Below are positions 46,400 through 55,872 of a stretch of 64,000 bases of DNA, in pieces. The number at the start of each line of letters is the position of its first letter. Within the stretch, counting starts at the first letter, position 1. Both the position numbers and the translations under genes were made by a program. A model generated the notes under the pieces. It searched no databases and was not told the DNA's origin. It saw only the letters and a program-made list of their open reading frames with translations. The stretch comes from Acidobacteria bacterium UBA2990 (GTDB lineage Bacteria > Acidobacteriota > Vicinamibacteria > Vicinamibacterales > UBA8438), in contig DEAE01000031.1 of assembly GCA_002347025.1 (NCBI GenBank), forward strand, positions 114,941 through 178,940, written 5' to 3'.

Positions 46400-47137
46400 A
46401 TGAACCCTACGATTCAATTGCTCCAAGAACATCGCTCAATCAGGAAATACACCGACCAAGCGGTCTCAGACGAGATGATTGAAACAATCGTGCAGACCGG
46501 CATGGCTGCCGCGACATCGAGCAACCTACAAGCGACCACAGTCGTTCGGGTGCGACAACCCGCCACGCGTGCGGCGATTGCCACCCTTGCCGGCGGGCAG
46601 ACACACGTGTCAACAGCCGGAGCGTTCTTGGTCTGGTGCGCAGATCTGCACCGTAGCGCTCTTGCTTGTGACATTGGAGGCGAAAAACTGGAGGCTGGTA
46701 TGACGGAACACTTCATCATCGCAACAGTCGATGTTGCGCTAGCCGCCCAGAATGCCGTGGCCGCCGCCGAGTCCCTGGGACTCGGCATCTGCTACATCGG
46801 AGGGATACGCAACGATCCTCAGAAGGTTGCTGATCTGCTCAAACTTCCAGATCAGGTTTACCCTGTGTTCGGTCTCTGTCTCGGATGGCCAGCTCAGGAC
46901 CCAGAACGAAAACCGCGACTGCCACTCAGTGTTACCCTCAAAGAAGAAGCCTATGACGCCACTGGCGATCAACAGGCCATCGACGGCTATGACGAAAAAT
47001 TGAAGACCTATTACCGTAATCGGACTCAAGGCAAGGTAAACAGAACATGGAGCGAAGACATGGCTAGGTTGCTCGGCAAAGAATCTCGACCCCACATGCG
47101 CACATTCCTAGCGGGACGCGGATTCACCATGCGCTGA
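46400..47137 (+). CDS. Nitroreductase-family FMN oxidoreductase (NfsA/FRP-like)
   Basis: 245 residues, cytoplasmic. The fold signature is clear: EHRSIRKYTDQAVSDEMIETIVQTGMAAATSSNLQ at the N-terminus (FMN-binding Arg and Ser), NAVAAAESLGLGICYIGGIRN in the centre and the typical C-terminal tail KVNRTWSEDMARLLGKESRPHM. Members are NADPH-dependent, reducing nitroaromatics, quinones or flavins; tests to name the substrate cannot be made from sequence. Weak ribosome site (GAGAGAAA). It stands alone. Confidence 0.88.
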   Translation: MNPTIQLLQEHRSIRKYTDQAVSDEMIETIVQTGMAAATSSNLQATTVVRVRQPATRAAIATLAGGQTHVSTAGAFLVWCADLHRSALACDIGGEKLEAGMTEHFIIATVDVALAAQNAVAAAESLGLGICYIGGIRNDPQKVADLLKLPDQVYPVFGLCLGWPAQDPERKPRLPLSVTLKEEAYDATGDQQAIDGYDEKLKTYYRNRTQGKVNRTWSEDMARLLGKESRPHMRTFLAGRGFTMR

Positions 47138-47266
47138 AGACCGCGTCCCACGTCCAGAGGACCAACCTTCCGAAAGATCTACAGCACAGCCTATGCGTGG
47201 GCCAGGCCTTCTCCAACGAAAAAGACGGGTTCAACGCTGGACCAATGCGAGACGCTGCGCACCCAC

Positions 47267-48304
47267 TTATTGCGAGGCATCCAGGCCTTCCTCGAGGAAG
47301 GCAACCAGCGGTGGAATCACCGTTTCCGGGGCCTCCAAATGCGGAACGTGCCCAAGTCCCGGCAACAACAGCACATGACCGTTGCCATTTGGGACTGTAC
47401 TGGCCAACACGTTCATGCGTTCCTGGAAAGTCGTGGCCGGGCCCAGTAGCAAGTCTTCCGCGCCACCGAACGCCAGTGTCGGCACGTGAATGTGCGCCCA
47501 GTCGTACACGACCGGATCTGCATACAGCATCTGACTGATGAGGGCCTGTACCATAGCTAACCTCGGCCAATCGGCGCTGAGCGTCCAAGAATAGCGGATA
47601 CGCGTATATGTCTCGAACTCATCATTCCAAGCTTGAGGGTCGTGGCCCACATAGCGACTCAGGCTGGCACGGGTACTCTGATAATCAGTCTTGAGAATCC
47701 GCTCGTACACGTCGTCAATAGGCGGCATCGGTCGTGAGTACCGGCCGTCGCTAAGACCAATTGGGTTATAAACAACCAACCGCTCTACGGACCTTGGATA
47801 CTGGGTTGTAAAACGCGTCGCCAGCATACCCCCCATCGAGTGCCCAACCAGCATCACCTTATCGACCTGCTCAGCCTGCAAAATAAGCCAGGTATTCCGA
47901 GACTGCGAGTTGAAAGTGTAGGGTGCAATCGGTTTCGACGACTTGCCATACCCAATCTGGTCAGGCACGATGACGCGGAAACCCACCGCGATCAAACCAT
48001 CAATAATCGCCTTGAAATAGAACCCTCCGAAGTTATTGCCGTGTAGCAGCATCACGGTGTGGCCGTTAGCCCTCCCAAGTGGCGCAACGTCCATATACGA
48101 GATGCGCACATCCTGGCTGTAAACGCTGATGTCGAGATACTTGCTTGGATAGGGATACGGACACTCGTCGCAAGTAATACTGCCCGGTTTCACATCGGTG
48201 GGAGTCGGAACAGGAGGCAGGATGTTACGACCCTGCGCATCGGCAGCGGTAGCAGCACCAAGCAACAAGAGCGATAGGCAAAGAACTCTCAGAAATAAAG
48301 GCAT
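47267..48304 (-). CDS. Exported alpha/beta hydrolase
   Basis: 345 residues with a signal peptide (LCLSLLLLGAATAADAQ). Oxyanion-hole motif HGNNFGGFYF, nucleophile elbow VGHSMGGMLATRF and a terminal His in LGHVPHLEAPE; the acid is probably Asp in FGGAEDLLLG or nearby. A conserved pair CDECPYPYP near 45 may form a disulfide. It resembles proline-iminopeptidase and haloalkane-dehalogenase-like hydrolases, but the substrate is open. It stands apart from its neighbours, with about 240 bases upstream. Confidence 0.85.
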   Translation of the reverse strand: MPLFLRVLCLSLLLLGAATAADAQGRNILPPVPTPTDVKPGSITCDECPYPYPSKYLDISVYSQDVRISYMDVAPLGRANGHTVMLLHGNNFGGFYFKAIIDGLIAVGFRVIVPDQIGYGKSSKPIAPYTFNSQSRNTWLILQAEQVDKVMLVGHSMGGMLATRFTTQYPRSVERLVVYNPIGLSDGRYSRPMPPIDDVYERILKTDYQSTRASLSRYVGHDPQAWNDEFETYTRIRYSWTLSADWPRLAMVQALISQMLYADPVVYDWAHIHVPTLAFGGAEDLLLGPATTFQERMNVLASTVPNGNGHVLLLPGLGHVPHLEAPETVIPPLVAFLEEGLDASQ

Positions 48305-48541
48305 GGGTCGTGAGCTCGTGAGTTAGACAGTAAGCACGCATCATGATAGGGAACGTCGGTGATTCCCGCTGTCCGATCAAAATACCACATGCCAAGCGTG
48401 GCACCGTCCAGTTCGACACTGGGCACTAGAACAAACGGACCCGTCAACCGGACAGACCCTCCCGAAGGGACTCACTTCTAACATCACCAACATGCCACAA
48501 ACCGACAGGGCATGCCGACCAGTCCCCCGCTCGGTGACCAG

Positions 48542-49627
48542 TCACTCCGGTGGCACGAAAGCGAGGAAGCGACGCGGGTTGTCCACCATAATCGTATGGA
48601 TCATTTCATCGCTCACACCAGCTTTCTGAAGCTGCTCGGTAAAGCGCGCAACCTTTAGAAAGTCGCTCCGCGTGTCGCTTGAAAGAAGCAGCCGATCCAC
48701 ATGCCCCGCCTCGAGAAAACTGAGGACCAATGTGACGCGAGCCTCGTCCCGTGTGGCATCCCCCCTGATCCGATCGAACCCGACGAAAGCACCCCGCTCA
48801 GCGAGCGCGTTGATAATATCGGTATTCGTTCCGGGAAGGGAATCCATATGTCCGACCGCGATTCGCCTCGGCTCGACACCGACGGACTCGTAGACGTCGA
48901 GCTGCCGCAGCGCGATATCTCGAGGGACCACATCGGCATTCGGCCCAGAGCCGTAGCTGTTGTGCGTGAAGATCGGAAGGTTGTTTTGCAGATGGGCCTT
49001 ACCAACGGCACGGAAAACCTTGATCTCGTCGGCAAAGAAGTCGGCCCGCCCGGCCATGTTGCCGATCTCTCCGTATGCACCGAACCGACCAGCGTTGGCC
49101 TCAGCTACCAGTCGAGACGCGATCTGATCCTCAGTCATCGTCGAGATTTCGGCAGGATAGGTATTGCGAAGGTAATAGCCACCGCTCGCCACCACGTGAA
49201 GGTCTGTCTGAGCGGAGATCTCCCTAAGATGTTCGTAGTTCACTCCCATATCGGGATGCCCCCCATCGACGATGCAGACGACACCGTTCTCCATCGCCTC
49301 TTCGATATCTGAGACCACGGGATCAATACTGGCCGAGGACGGAGGCGGGAGCTGGAGTTGACGGGTCTCTCGAGAATAGACGCCGTCGAGGTGCTCGTGG
49401 AATAACGTCGTGCCGTGCGCAAGCGCGTCCGGAGGCAGATCGCTGAAAATCGTGCGAATGACGGCGCCCTCCGGGAATGAGACCTGCTGCCCTCCAGAGG
49501 CTACACGCCTCGACGGCGTAAAAAAGCCGGTAGACGATCTTCCGGCGGCAAGGAGACTGACCCCGATCGCTCCGATCAGCTGGACGGCTCGCCGACGATT
49601 CGGTCGTGAAAATGTTGAGTCTTCCAT
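48542..49627 (-). CDS. Phosphotriesterase-family amidohydrolase, putative lactonase
   Basis: 361 residues with a signal or Tat-like N-terminus (NRRRAVQLIGAIGVSLLAAG). The metal site is readable: H77 and H79 in FHEHLDG, E187 in AYGEIGN where true phosphotriesterase has a carboxylated Lys, H222, H260 in VGHMDS and D318 in SSDTR. A Glu at the bridge is typical of phosphotriesterase homology proteins, which hydrolyse lactones or related esters. It follows the epoxide-hydrolase-like gene by three bases and is probably translated with it. Confidence 0.85.
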   Translation of the reverse strand: MEDSTFSRPNRRRAVQLIGAIGVSLLAAGRSSTGFFTPSRRVASGGQQVSFPEGAVIRTIFSDLPPDALAHGTTLFHEHLDGVYSRETRQLQLPPPSSASIDPVVSDIEEAMENGVVCIVDGGHPDMGVNYEHLREISAQTDLHVVASGGYYLRNTYPAEISTMTEDQIASRLVAEANAGRFGAYGEIGNMAGRADFFADEIKVFRAVGKAHLQNNLPIFTHNSYGSGPNADVVPRDIALRQLDVYESVGVEPRRIAVGHMDSLPGTNTDIINALAERGAFVGFDRIRGDATRDEARVTLVLSFLEAGHVDRLLLSSDTRSDFLKVARFTEQLQKAGVSDEMIHTIMVDNPRRFLAFVPPE

Positions 49628-49630
49628 CTG

Positions 49631-50905
49631 CTAGCCGAGGCCACCTAAGAATTCCAACAGCAGTTGGCTCGTCGTTTCGGGTTGTTCCTCCTGAACCCAA
49701 TGACCCGCACCATCCACCAGATGCACCGCGCGCATGTCGGTACAGGCCACCTCCTGCATCCTCTCGAAGGATCCAGGGCCCTGGAAGACCCCCCAGTCGC
49801 TGGTCCCGCTCATGAACATGGACGGCTGATCGAGGGTCCGTCCGGCGAACAGCTCCCTCTCTGCCACGCCGAAGCCACTGCCGCCCATGCGATAGCCATT
49901 GAGGCCCCCCTGAAAGCCGGTGCGTCCATACTCCTCTGCGTAGACCCGCAGCTCCGAGTCTGGCAACCATGTATTGGCCGCGATGTGGGCAGCGGACGGC
50001 ATGACGTCGGCCACGGTTTCCGCCATGTTTTGACCGAGCTGCATGATGTAGTAGTTCGGCATCTTGGCCCACTCTTGCGCCGTCCGGCCCCCCAGCCGAA
50101 AGGGTCTGTTCCCCTCCCAGTCGGCGCTCTTGAAGTGGAAATAGCCACGAAGAAAGTCATGCACGCCCTGAGGGGCATGCCACATGTTCTCGTTGGCCTC
50201 CCGGGTCGTGTAGTAGCGCTGATAGTGTTTTCGGGGGGGCGACAAAGCGGCCAAGTCATCGTAGATGCTCTGTCGGTCAGTGGCCGTGACCTGGGGAGGA
50301 TCGTCCGCGCTATCGAAGGGCAAGGTCGGTGTGCCGCTGAACGGCGCGGTCATCATCGCCACCGCCGGGCAGATGTCCGGGCGGGTGATGCCACACCAGG
50401 CCGCGAGCGGTGAACCGGCGTCACGGCCGATGACGGCGGCCACCGAGTGGTAGCCGAACGCCAGCACGAGGCCCAAGGCGTCTCGCACCTTGTTCAGACT
50501 ACGAAACGGCGAGAGGTCCGTGTCGTAGTCGGCACTCCAGCCGGTGGTGCGACCGTAGCCTCGAACGTCAGGGGCGAAGACGTGATAGCCGGCCTCTGCC
50601 AGCGGCACCATCACGTGTCTCCAGCTGTAGGCCAGCTCGGGAAAGCCATGGAGCAGCAGTAAGGCGGGTCGATTGGGAGTCTCGTACCCCGCTTCCAGGA
50701 CATGCACCCGCAGTCCATTAACGTTGTTGACAAAGCGAGACCTGATGCCGTCCGGTAGCCAGTCGGACGGGTACGGTTCGAGCTCGACGCCAGGGCCTGT
50801 AGGCTGCGCAGAAACGCTGCGAGAGACTGCCGGGACTGTTCCAAGCGAAGCCAACCCAAGTGCGGGAAGACCCAGCAGTATGTTCCTACGTGAATATTCA
50901 GTCAT
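49631..50905 (-). CDS. Tat-exported epoxide-hydrolase-like alpha/beta hydrolase
   Basis: 424 residues with a short twin-arginine signal (YSRRNILLGLPALGLASLG). Oxyanion motif HGFPE at 86-90, a nucleophile Asp162 in VIGRDAGSPLAAW (Asp, not Ser, as in epoxide hydrolases and dehalogenases) and a late His in GAGHWVQEEQPE. Long cap-domain insert in the middle with several Tyr, as required to open an epoxide. The substrate is unknown. Its stop lies three bases before the ATG of the phosphotriesterase-like gene: one operon, possibly for consecutive ring openings. Confidence 0.88.
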   Translation of the reverse strand: MTEYSRRNILLGLPALGLASLGTVPAVSRSVSAQPTGPGVELEPYPSDWLPDGIRSRFVNNVNGLRVHVLEAGYETPNRPALLLLHGFPELAYSWRHVMVPLAEAGYHVFAPDVRGYGRTTGWSADYDTDLSPFRSLNKVRDALGLVLAFGYHSVAAVIGRDAGSPLAAWCGITRPDICPAVAMMTAPFSGTPTLPFDSADDPPQVTATDRQSIYDDLAALSPPRKHYQRYYTTREANENMWHAPQGVHDFLRGYFHFKSADWEGNRPFRLGGRTAQEWAKMPNYYIMQLGQNMAETVADVMPSAAHIAANTWLPDSELRVYAEEYGRTGFQGGLNGYRMGGSGFGVAERELFAGRTLDQPSMFMSGTSDWGVFQGPGSFERMQEVACTDMRAVHLVDGAGHWVQEEQPETTSQLLLEFLGGLG

Positions 50906-51439
50906 AGCTTTTGTCCTGTGGTGTCTCCAACCCTAACTGTTAGCAAGTTCAAAATGCCCATATCGCTTTCGTGTTCAACCTGCCCCTTCGGTGCACCTTA
51001 GGGGGAAGTCGCCCCAATTAGAATCAGCGACCATGGTTCAACCAGATGGCAAACACATACCACCCAGTGTCGCCTCACTCGTTCCAACCGCCATTCCATA
51101 ACTACCCGTCGCCCGTGTGCCTCCATTGCATGGGGGCTTCATCATAACTTGAGCTGCCAGGCAACAACTCTTTGAATATCTCATTTCTTAGACATCAAGT
51201 CGTCCCCTTTACAGAACACAAGTCCTAGGTTCGCTCAACTGTTCAATCTATTGGGAATACCAGTAAACCACGTTACCCAACTCTTACTGGATCAATACTG
51301 CCTCAGTAACATGGTCAATCTCGTCCAGCTCTCAAGCCGCTGGCACCCGACAATATCAAGATTCTAGCCTAGCCGACCACGATGAGGTCGAAGCCCGTTA
51401 TAATTAAGAGGTCCTCAGCAGTTCACGACGGAGGGAGCC
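50906..51439. other. Divergent intergenic region
   Basis: About 535 bases between the minus-strand epoxide-hydrolase-like gene and the plus-strand VOC fusion gene, AT-richer than the genes. A perfect TATAAT lies at 51399-51404, 35 bases before the VOC start, without a clear -35 box. No other structure recognised. Confidence 0.5.
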
Positions 51440-53170
51440 ATGATCCTTAACCGAGTCCTAGTTGCCATCTTTGTCACCACCGCGCTCGCCGCACCAAGTT
51501 GGACTAACGCAGCCGACTATCACCACGTACACATCACTTCGGCGAGTCCCCTACAAGCGGTCAGCTGGTACGTCCGCCACCTAGGCTGCGAACCGGTCAC
51601 CGACCGAAGTGACGCCGCGAACTGCTATGGAGTAGAGGTCGAGTTCGTCCCCCAGACAACCACAGGTAGCAGCCAAGGCACCGGGGTTGATCACATCGGA
51701 TTCTCGGTGGCCGACCTGCCAAAAAAAATGGCCGAGCTCGAAGCCGTAGGTGTGCGCGGATCTGGCGTCCGTCTCCAACGCAACGAGGACGGGTCGACTT
51801 GGCGGGATGTGCCAGGACTCTTCAAGGTCGCTTTCATTTTCGACCCGTGGGGTACCCGCATCGAACTGGTCGAAGATCCAGAGACACTCGGCTTCCACCA
51901 TGTACATCTAAGCGCCGTCGACCCAAACGCAACTCTGGCATGGTATCGGGACGTGATGGGTGGCACCACAGCCAGCCTTAAGGGACGGATCGACGGCTTG
52001 CGCTTCGGCGATGTCTGGTTTCTGGTCCGCCGGGAGGCCACCGGCGTGCCCGGCAGCACCTTCGAGCGGGCAATCGACCACATAGCGTTCGTCGTGGACG
52101 ATCTCGACAACGCAGCAACAGACTTTCGGCGGCAGAATATCCACTTCGAGCAGGAACCGGTGGTGCCAGAAGGTGGGCGCACCTCGGCCAGACGTGCCTT
52201 TCTGACAGGACCAGACAACGTACGTGTAGCCGTGGTAGAGGCCGGCTTTGCCGGCATCGAGTCAAACATAGGGTCCACCATCCTGACAACCGACGCATTG
52301 GAACCTTACAACACACCACAAACGCCATGGGGTGAGCCGGACCTACAAGGCATCTGGACCAGCAGCTCGGCGGTCGGCATTCCGTTCGAACGACCGGAGG
52401 GCCTCGAAGGAACCGCCGTGACGCCTGAAGAAGCAATTGCGCGTCACGAGGGCCGTCTTCTTGGTGGGATCTGGGGCTACGAACGGGAGTGGCGCGACAC
52501 CACACTGGAGTATGGCTCGGCGGTCTCCACCCAAGCGGCAATGGTTATCGATCCACCAGACGGGCGACTACCCCCACGGGTTATAGCTGAAGTCCAAGCG
52601 TTAGCAGGGGACGAACGGGCACCGCGCAGAGCAGTCACACCGGGGGGGCCAGAAGACCTCTCTACCTGGGTCCGTTGCATCACCCGTGGCCTCATCCCTA
52701 CTCCTGGCGGTTACAACAACGGCCTTCAGATCACACAGGGCCCGGGCTTCGTTGCCATTATGCGTGAAATGATTCACGAAACACGGATCGTCCCAACCAC
52801 GACCCGCCCGGCTCTCGGAGAAAACATAACTAGCTATCAAGGCAGTGCCCGCGGCCGCTGGGACGGAGATACCCTGATAGTTGAGACGACCAACTTTAAC
52901 GGCGGCGCCTCATTCCGTGGATCAAGTGAGAATCTCACCCTCACAGAACGCTACACGCGTATTGGTCCCGGCACACTTGAGTATAAGTTCACCCTCGATG
53001 ACCCAGCCGTCTGGACCCAATCGTGGACAGGTATGTTCCGGTGGGATCTGGATGACACCCAGTATGAGCTGGTGGAGTACTCCTGCCACGAGGGTAATTA
53101 TGGAATGACGAATATCCTGAGCGGGGCTCGGTCGAAGGACGCCGAGGCAGCCGAACAGAGGGAACGCTAG
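51440..53170 (+). CDS. Exported double-VOC-domain fusion with acidobacterial C-terminal domain
   Basis: 576 residues, signal peptide (about 24 residues), GGAGGG upstream. Two glyoxalase/VOC repeats follow: the first about 27-145 (HHVHITSASPLQAVSWY through RIELVEDPETL), the second about 150-265 (HHVHLSAVDPNATLAWY). Each opens with a His-x-His metal-ligand pair, so at least one bound metal is likely. The remaining half, from PWGEPDLQGIWTSSS to EYSCHEGNYGMTNILSGAR, is a domain I know as a free-standing secreted protein in Acidobacteriota, with no assigned role. VOC folds act as lyases, isomerases or dioxygenases; the combination is unusual. Confidence 0.8.
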   Translation: MILNRVLVAIFVTTALAAPSWTNAADYHHVHITSASPLQAVSWYVRHLGCEPVTDRSDAANCYGVEVEFVPQTTTGSSQGTGVDHIGFSVADLPKKMAELEAVGVRGSGVRLQRNEDGSTWRDVPGLFKVAFIFDPWGTRIELVEDPETLGFHHVHLSAVDPNATLAWYRDVMGGTTASLKGRIDGLRFGDVWFLVRREATGVPGSTFERAIDHIAFVVDDLDNAATDFRRQNIHFEQEPVVPEGGRTSARRAFLTGPDNVRVAVVEAGFAGIESNIGSTILTTDALEPYNTPQTPWGEPDLQGIWTSSSAVGIPFERPEGLEGTAVTPEEAIARHEGRLLGGIWGYEREWRDTTLEYGSAVSTQAAMVIDPPDGRLPPRVIAEVQALAGDERAPRRAVTPGGPEDLSTWVRCITRGLIPTPGGYNNGLQITQGPGFVAIMREMIHETRIVPTTTRPALGENITSYQGSARGRWDGDTLIVETTNFNGGASFRGSSENLTLTERYTRIGPGTLEYKFTLDDPAVWTQSWTGMFRWDLDDTQYELVEYSCHEGNYGMTNILSGARSKDAEAAEQRER

Positions 53171-53265
53171 GCAACACCCAAGGTCTCGGACACCGATAGG
53201 TCGCCTCCCTCGAGGCACTCCTAGCCGTCCAGTCATCCATTGGCTTGCCTCTGGAGGTAGTAAAA

Positions 53266-53292
53266 CCCGGAACCAGCCATATTGTTCCCGGA
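53266..53292. terminator. Possible hairpin between convergent genes
   Basis: CCCGGAAC and GTTCCCGG with a ten-base spacer pair except for one bulged base. It lies about 95 bases past the stop of the VOC fusion gene and 150 bases past the stop of the convergent MBL-fold gene. No T-run; weak candidate. Confidence 0.3.
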
Positions 53293-53439
53293 CGGAGTTC
53301 GACCGCTCTTCTAGCTTGAACTAATCCTCGAGTGACCCTGGGTACTCCCCTGCATCCATTGGTTGAACTTGATGATTACGCTACACCAGCTAGATTAAGG
53401 TACTCTCGAAGTTGCTCATCCCAGAGCACACCACCACGG

Positions 53440-54393
53440 TCATCTCTGAGTAAAGAGACTGCCCCCGCCGAGTTGATAGAAGACAATCGGCACAAAGTCA
53501 TTAGCGGTCCACGAGGACTCTTGACCCCATTCTGCATCATAGTTAGCCGTCGGACGTGCTTCCATGACTTGGGCCAAACTGTAGCCGTCCGAAATGAAAC
53601 TTAGAACCTGGTCGCGGATGTCGACAACCATGTCGAGGAACACAACCAAAGCATCTCGTCCAACGATCTCCAGACCATGCCCGGGAATCACTTTCGTGTC
53701 AGGGGTAGCAATCGAAATAGCCAGCTTTAAGGCTTCGATAGTGCCTTCCAGCGTGCCCCCGTTGTAGACATCAATGATCGGATAACTCGTCGTCCGGAAG
53801 ACATCCCCCAAGTGCAGCACATCGGACTCCGGAAAATAGACGAAAGTGTCGCCATCGGTATGCGCCGGGGGTGCCAAAAATGCGCGGACCTCTTCCCCGT
53901 TAAAATGAAAGCTCACGGCATCGTTGTAGGTCACAACCGGTCTGGCCCCAACTGGAGGTTGGGGGGCAAAACGTCCCCCCCCTCGTGGGAAGCGAAGTCG
54001 CTCCAAAGATCGCACACGGACATTGTCATGGGCAAAAATCAAGACATCTCGGCCAGCCAAAGACTCGTTGCCTCCAATGTGATCCGGATGCACATGAGTG
54101 TTGATCAGAAATCGGATCTGACCATCGGAAATGCTTCGAACAGACGCAACCAATCGCTCGGCTAGCGGCGCGAAGAGCGAATCTACAAGCAAGACACCAT
54201 CTGGTCCTGCGAAGACGCCAATATTACCGCCACCTCCAGGCCGTTGAACCATGTGCACCCGCCCAGCCACGGGGGTTATCGTTAGCTCCACTCCGGCAAA
54301 TCGGTTAGCCCTATCCTGCTGTTCGGTAGCGCTAAGCACTACGATGGATAATGCCAGAATCGTTCCCGCAAGGATGATCCTCAACCTGGTCAT
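53440..54393 (-). CDS. Exported metallo-beta-lactamase-fold hydrolase
   Basis: 317 residues from the ATG at 54393 (GGAGAA upstream); the longer frame to 54456 has no signal. Signal peptide (RIILAGTILALSIVVLSA), then the metal motif H100-x-H102-x-D104-H105 in NTHVHPDHIGG, further ligands in PAHTDGDTF, DVLHLGDVF and the closing PGHGLEIVG. This subclass-B3-like family includes lactonases and phosphodiesterases as well as beta-lactamases; substrate unknown. It stands alone and diverges from the opine-dehydrogenase-like gene. Confidence 0.88.
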   Translation of the reverse strand: MTRLRIILAGTILALSIVVLSATEQQDRANRFAGVELTITPVAGRVHMVQRPGGGGNIGVFAGPDGVLLVDSLFAPLAERLVASVRSISDGQIRFLINTHVHPDHIGGNESLAGRDVLIFAHDNVRVRSLERLRFPRGGGRFAPQPPVGARPVVTYNDAVSFHFNGEEVRAFLAPPAHTDGDTFVYFPESDVLHLGDVFRTTSYPIIDVYNGGTLEGTIEALKLAISIATPDTKVIPGHGLEIVGRDALVVFLDMVVDIRDQVLSFISDGYSLAQVMEARPTANYDAEWGQESSWTANDFVPIVFYQLGGGSLFTQR

Positions 54394-54716
54394 GTGATGT
54401 TCTCCGCTAAAAGAACTCGCTCCGACCTCCAGATAGCCTTTGACTTTGATCGCCAAACGATAGTCGCCACTATTCCAATTGGCTCACTATATCGTGATGG
54501 CTCGTGTTTCGCTGCCAAAGGGCCACCTGGAACAAAGACAAATGTTCGTTAGTCTTTATCTAGAGCACCCGTTGGAAAGAACTATACAATTCCAGAACGA
54601 TAGATCGTAAAGCCGTCCCGCAAGAACATGGAGCAGCCCGCACAGCACAGCGTTCACTATATTCCAAGGAACGACTTCATTATTGAGTCCGCTTGGTGGA
54701 GGGTAACGACTAAGTA
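54394..54716. other. Divergent intergenic region
   Basis: About 320 bases between the MBL-fold gene (minus) and the opine-dehydrogenase-like gene (plus); both promoters must lie here. Nothing recognisable beyond a run of AT-rich sequence. Confidence 0.5.
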
Positions 54717-55808
54717 ATGGGAACACGAGTAACAGTCCTCGGGGGTGGCAATACCGCATTCGCGGTCGCAGCGAGGCTTAGTCACAAGGGCCATGAGGTT
54801 TGCCTGCTGGAGCACCCAGACTTCAGCCACACAGTCACTGAAATAACGCAGAACAAGGAGATTACTCTTGAAGGGGTGCTAGAAACCGGCCCCGTACGGT
54901 TGACTCGTATCACTACCGACCCTCGAGAGGCACTGACTTTCTCTCCACTCCTGTTGTTGATCGTGCCAAGCTATGCTCATCGACCCTTTGCCAACCTCTG
55001 CGGCCCCCATCTAACAGCAGATCACACAATCGTCCTGATGCCAGGCAATCTCGGATCGATGGAATTTCTAACCTTGGCCAGAACCTTTGGAATCTCTGGG
55101 TTCACTGTCGCTGAAGTAGACACCGCGCCTTACGTCTGCCGGAAAACCTCGGATACCAGCGCAGTAATTTGGGGTGAGGTTACCTCGTTAGGCCTAGGAG
55201 TACTGCCAGCCTCGGAGACGACCAGTGTGGCCCAAATCCTCCGGTCACTGTTTGCCAACATTGCGCCCTACCGGGACGTGGCTGAATGTGGCCTGTCGTC
55301 GATGAACCCAGTCGTACATCCGGCGGGTGTACTCATGAATGCCGGTCGTGTGGAATATTCCCGAGGAGAGTTCTATTTCTATGAAGAAGGAGTATCGAAC
55401 TCTGTCGCCAAGGTCATCGAAGCTGTAGACCTCGAGCGTCAGGCGGTCGGGTCAGCACTCGGCTACCAACTGACGCCGGTCGGAGAAGCGTTTTACAACG
55501 CAGGATTCGGACCACGCGGATCTATTTGGGAAACAATCAACGGCAGCCACATGCTCACCCGCCTGAAGGCACCAGGCTCTCTCGAAAGTCGTTGGTTGAC
55601 CGAGGATATCCCTTACGGAATCGCAACCTGGAGCAAACTCGGCAGCCAGTTTAATGTCGACACCCCCGTAACCGACGCTCTGGTTCACATCGGTAGCATC
55701 GTGATGGAAGCCGATGGGTGGGGTATAGGCAGGGGCCCGACCGAACTCGGTATCGCCGGGATGTCGAAACATGCCCTCAGGCGGTACTTGGACACCGGCC
55801 GTTCATGA
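54717..55808 (+). CDS. NAD/NADP octopine/nopaline dehydrogenase family protein
   Basis: 363 residues, cytoplasmic. The Rossmann start VTVLGGGNTAFAVAARL is followed by the C-terminal opine-dehydrogenase helical domain with the conserved block MNPVVHPAGVLMNAGRVEYS carrying the catalytic His. The family condenses an amino acid with a keto acid reductively, or runs the reverse oxidation; substrates cannot be assigned. A GGAGGG lies 13 bases before the ATG. It heads a run of three plus-strand genes spaced 64 and 153 bases apart. Confidence 0.88.
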   Translation: MGTRVTVLGGGNTAFAVAARLSHKGHEVCLLEHPDFSHTVTEITQNKEITLEGVLETGPVRLTRITTDPREALTFSPLLLLIVPSYAHRPFANLCGPHLTADHTIVLMPGNLGSMEFLTLARTFGISGFTVAEVDTAPYVCRKTSDTSAVIWGEVTSLGLGVLPASETTSVAQILRSLFANIAPYRDVAECGLSSMNPVVHPAGVLMNAGRVEYSRGEFYFYEEGVSNSVAKVIEAVDLERQAVGSALGYQLTPVGEAFYNAGFGPRGSIWETINGSHMLTRLKAPGSLESRWLTEDIPYGIATWSKLGSQFNVDTPVTDALVHIGSIVMEADGWGIGRGPTELGIAGMSKHALRRYLDTGRS

Positions 55809-55872
55809 AGGGATTCTCCCTCAGGGATGATATCCTCACCTATCCAGACAAACGTCAGGCAGAGGAGGAACC

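Noticed and set aside
47286..47301. Perfect 16-base palindrome CCTTCCTCGAGGAAGG
   Set aside because: It lies inside the coding end of the alpha/beta hydrolase gene, where it encodes ordinary Glu/Gly/Leu residues; no evidence it acts as a site.
49323..50072. Second long minus-strand frame across the epoxide-hydrolase-like gene
   Set aside because: Gly/Arg-rich shadow with no domain; the annotated frame carries the full hydrolase motif set.
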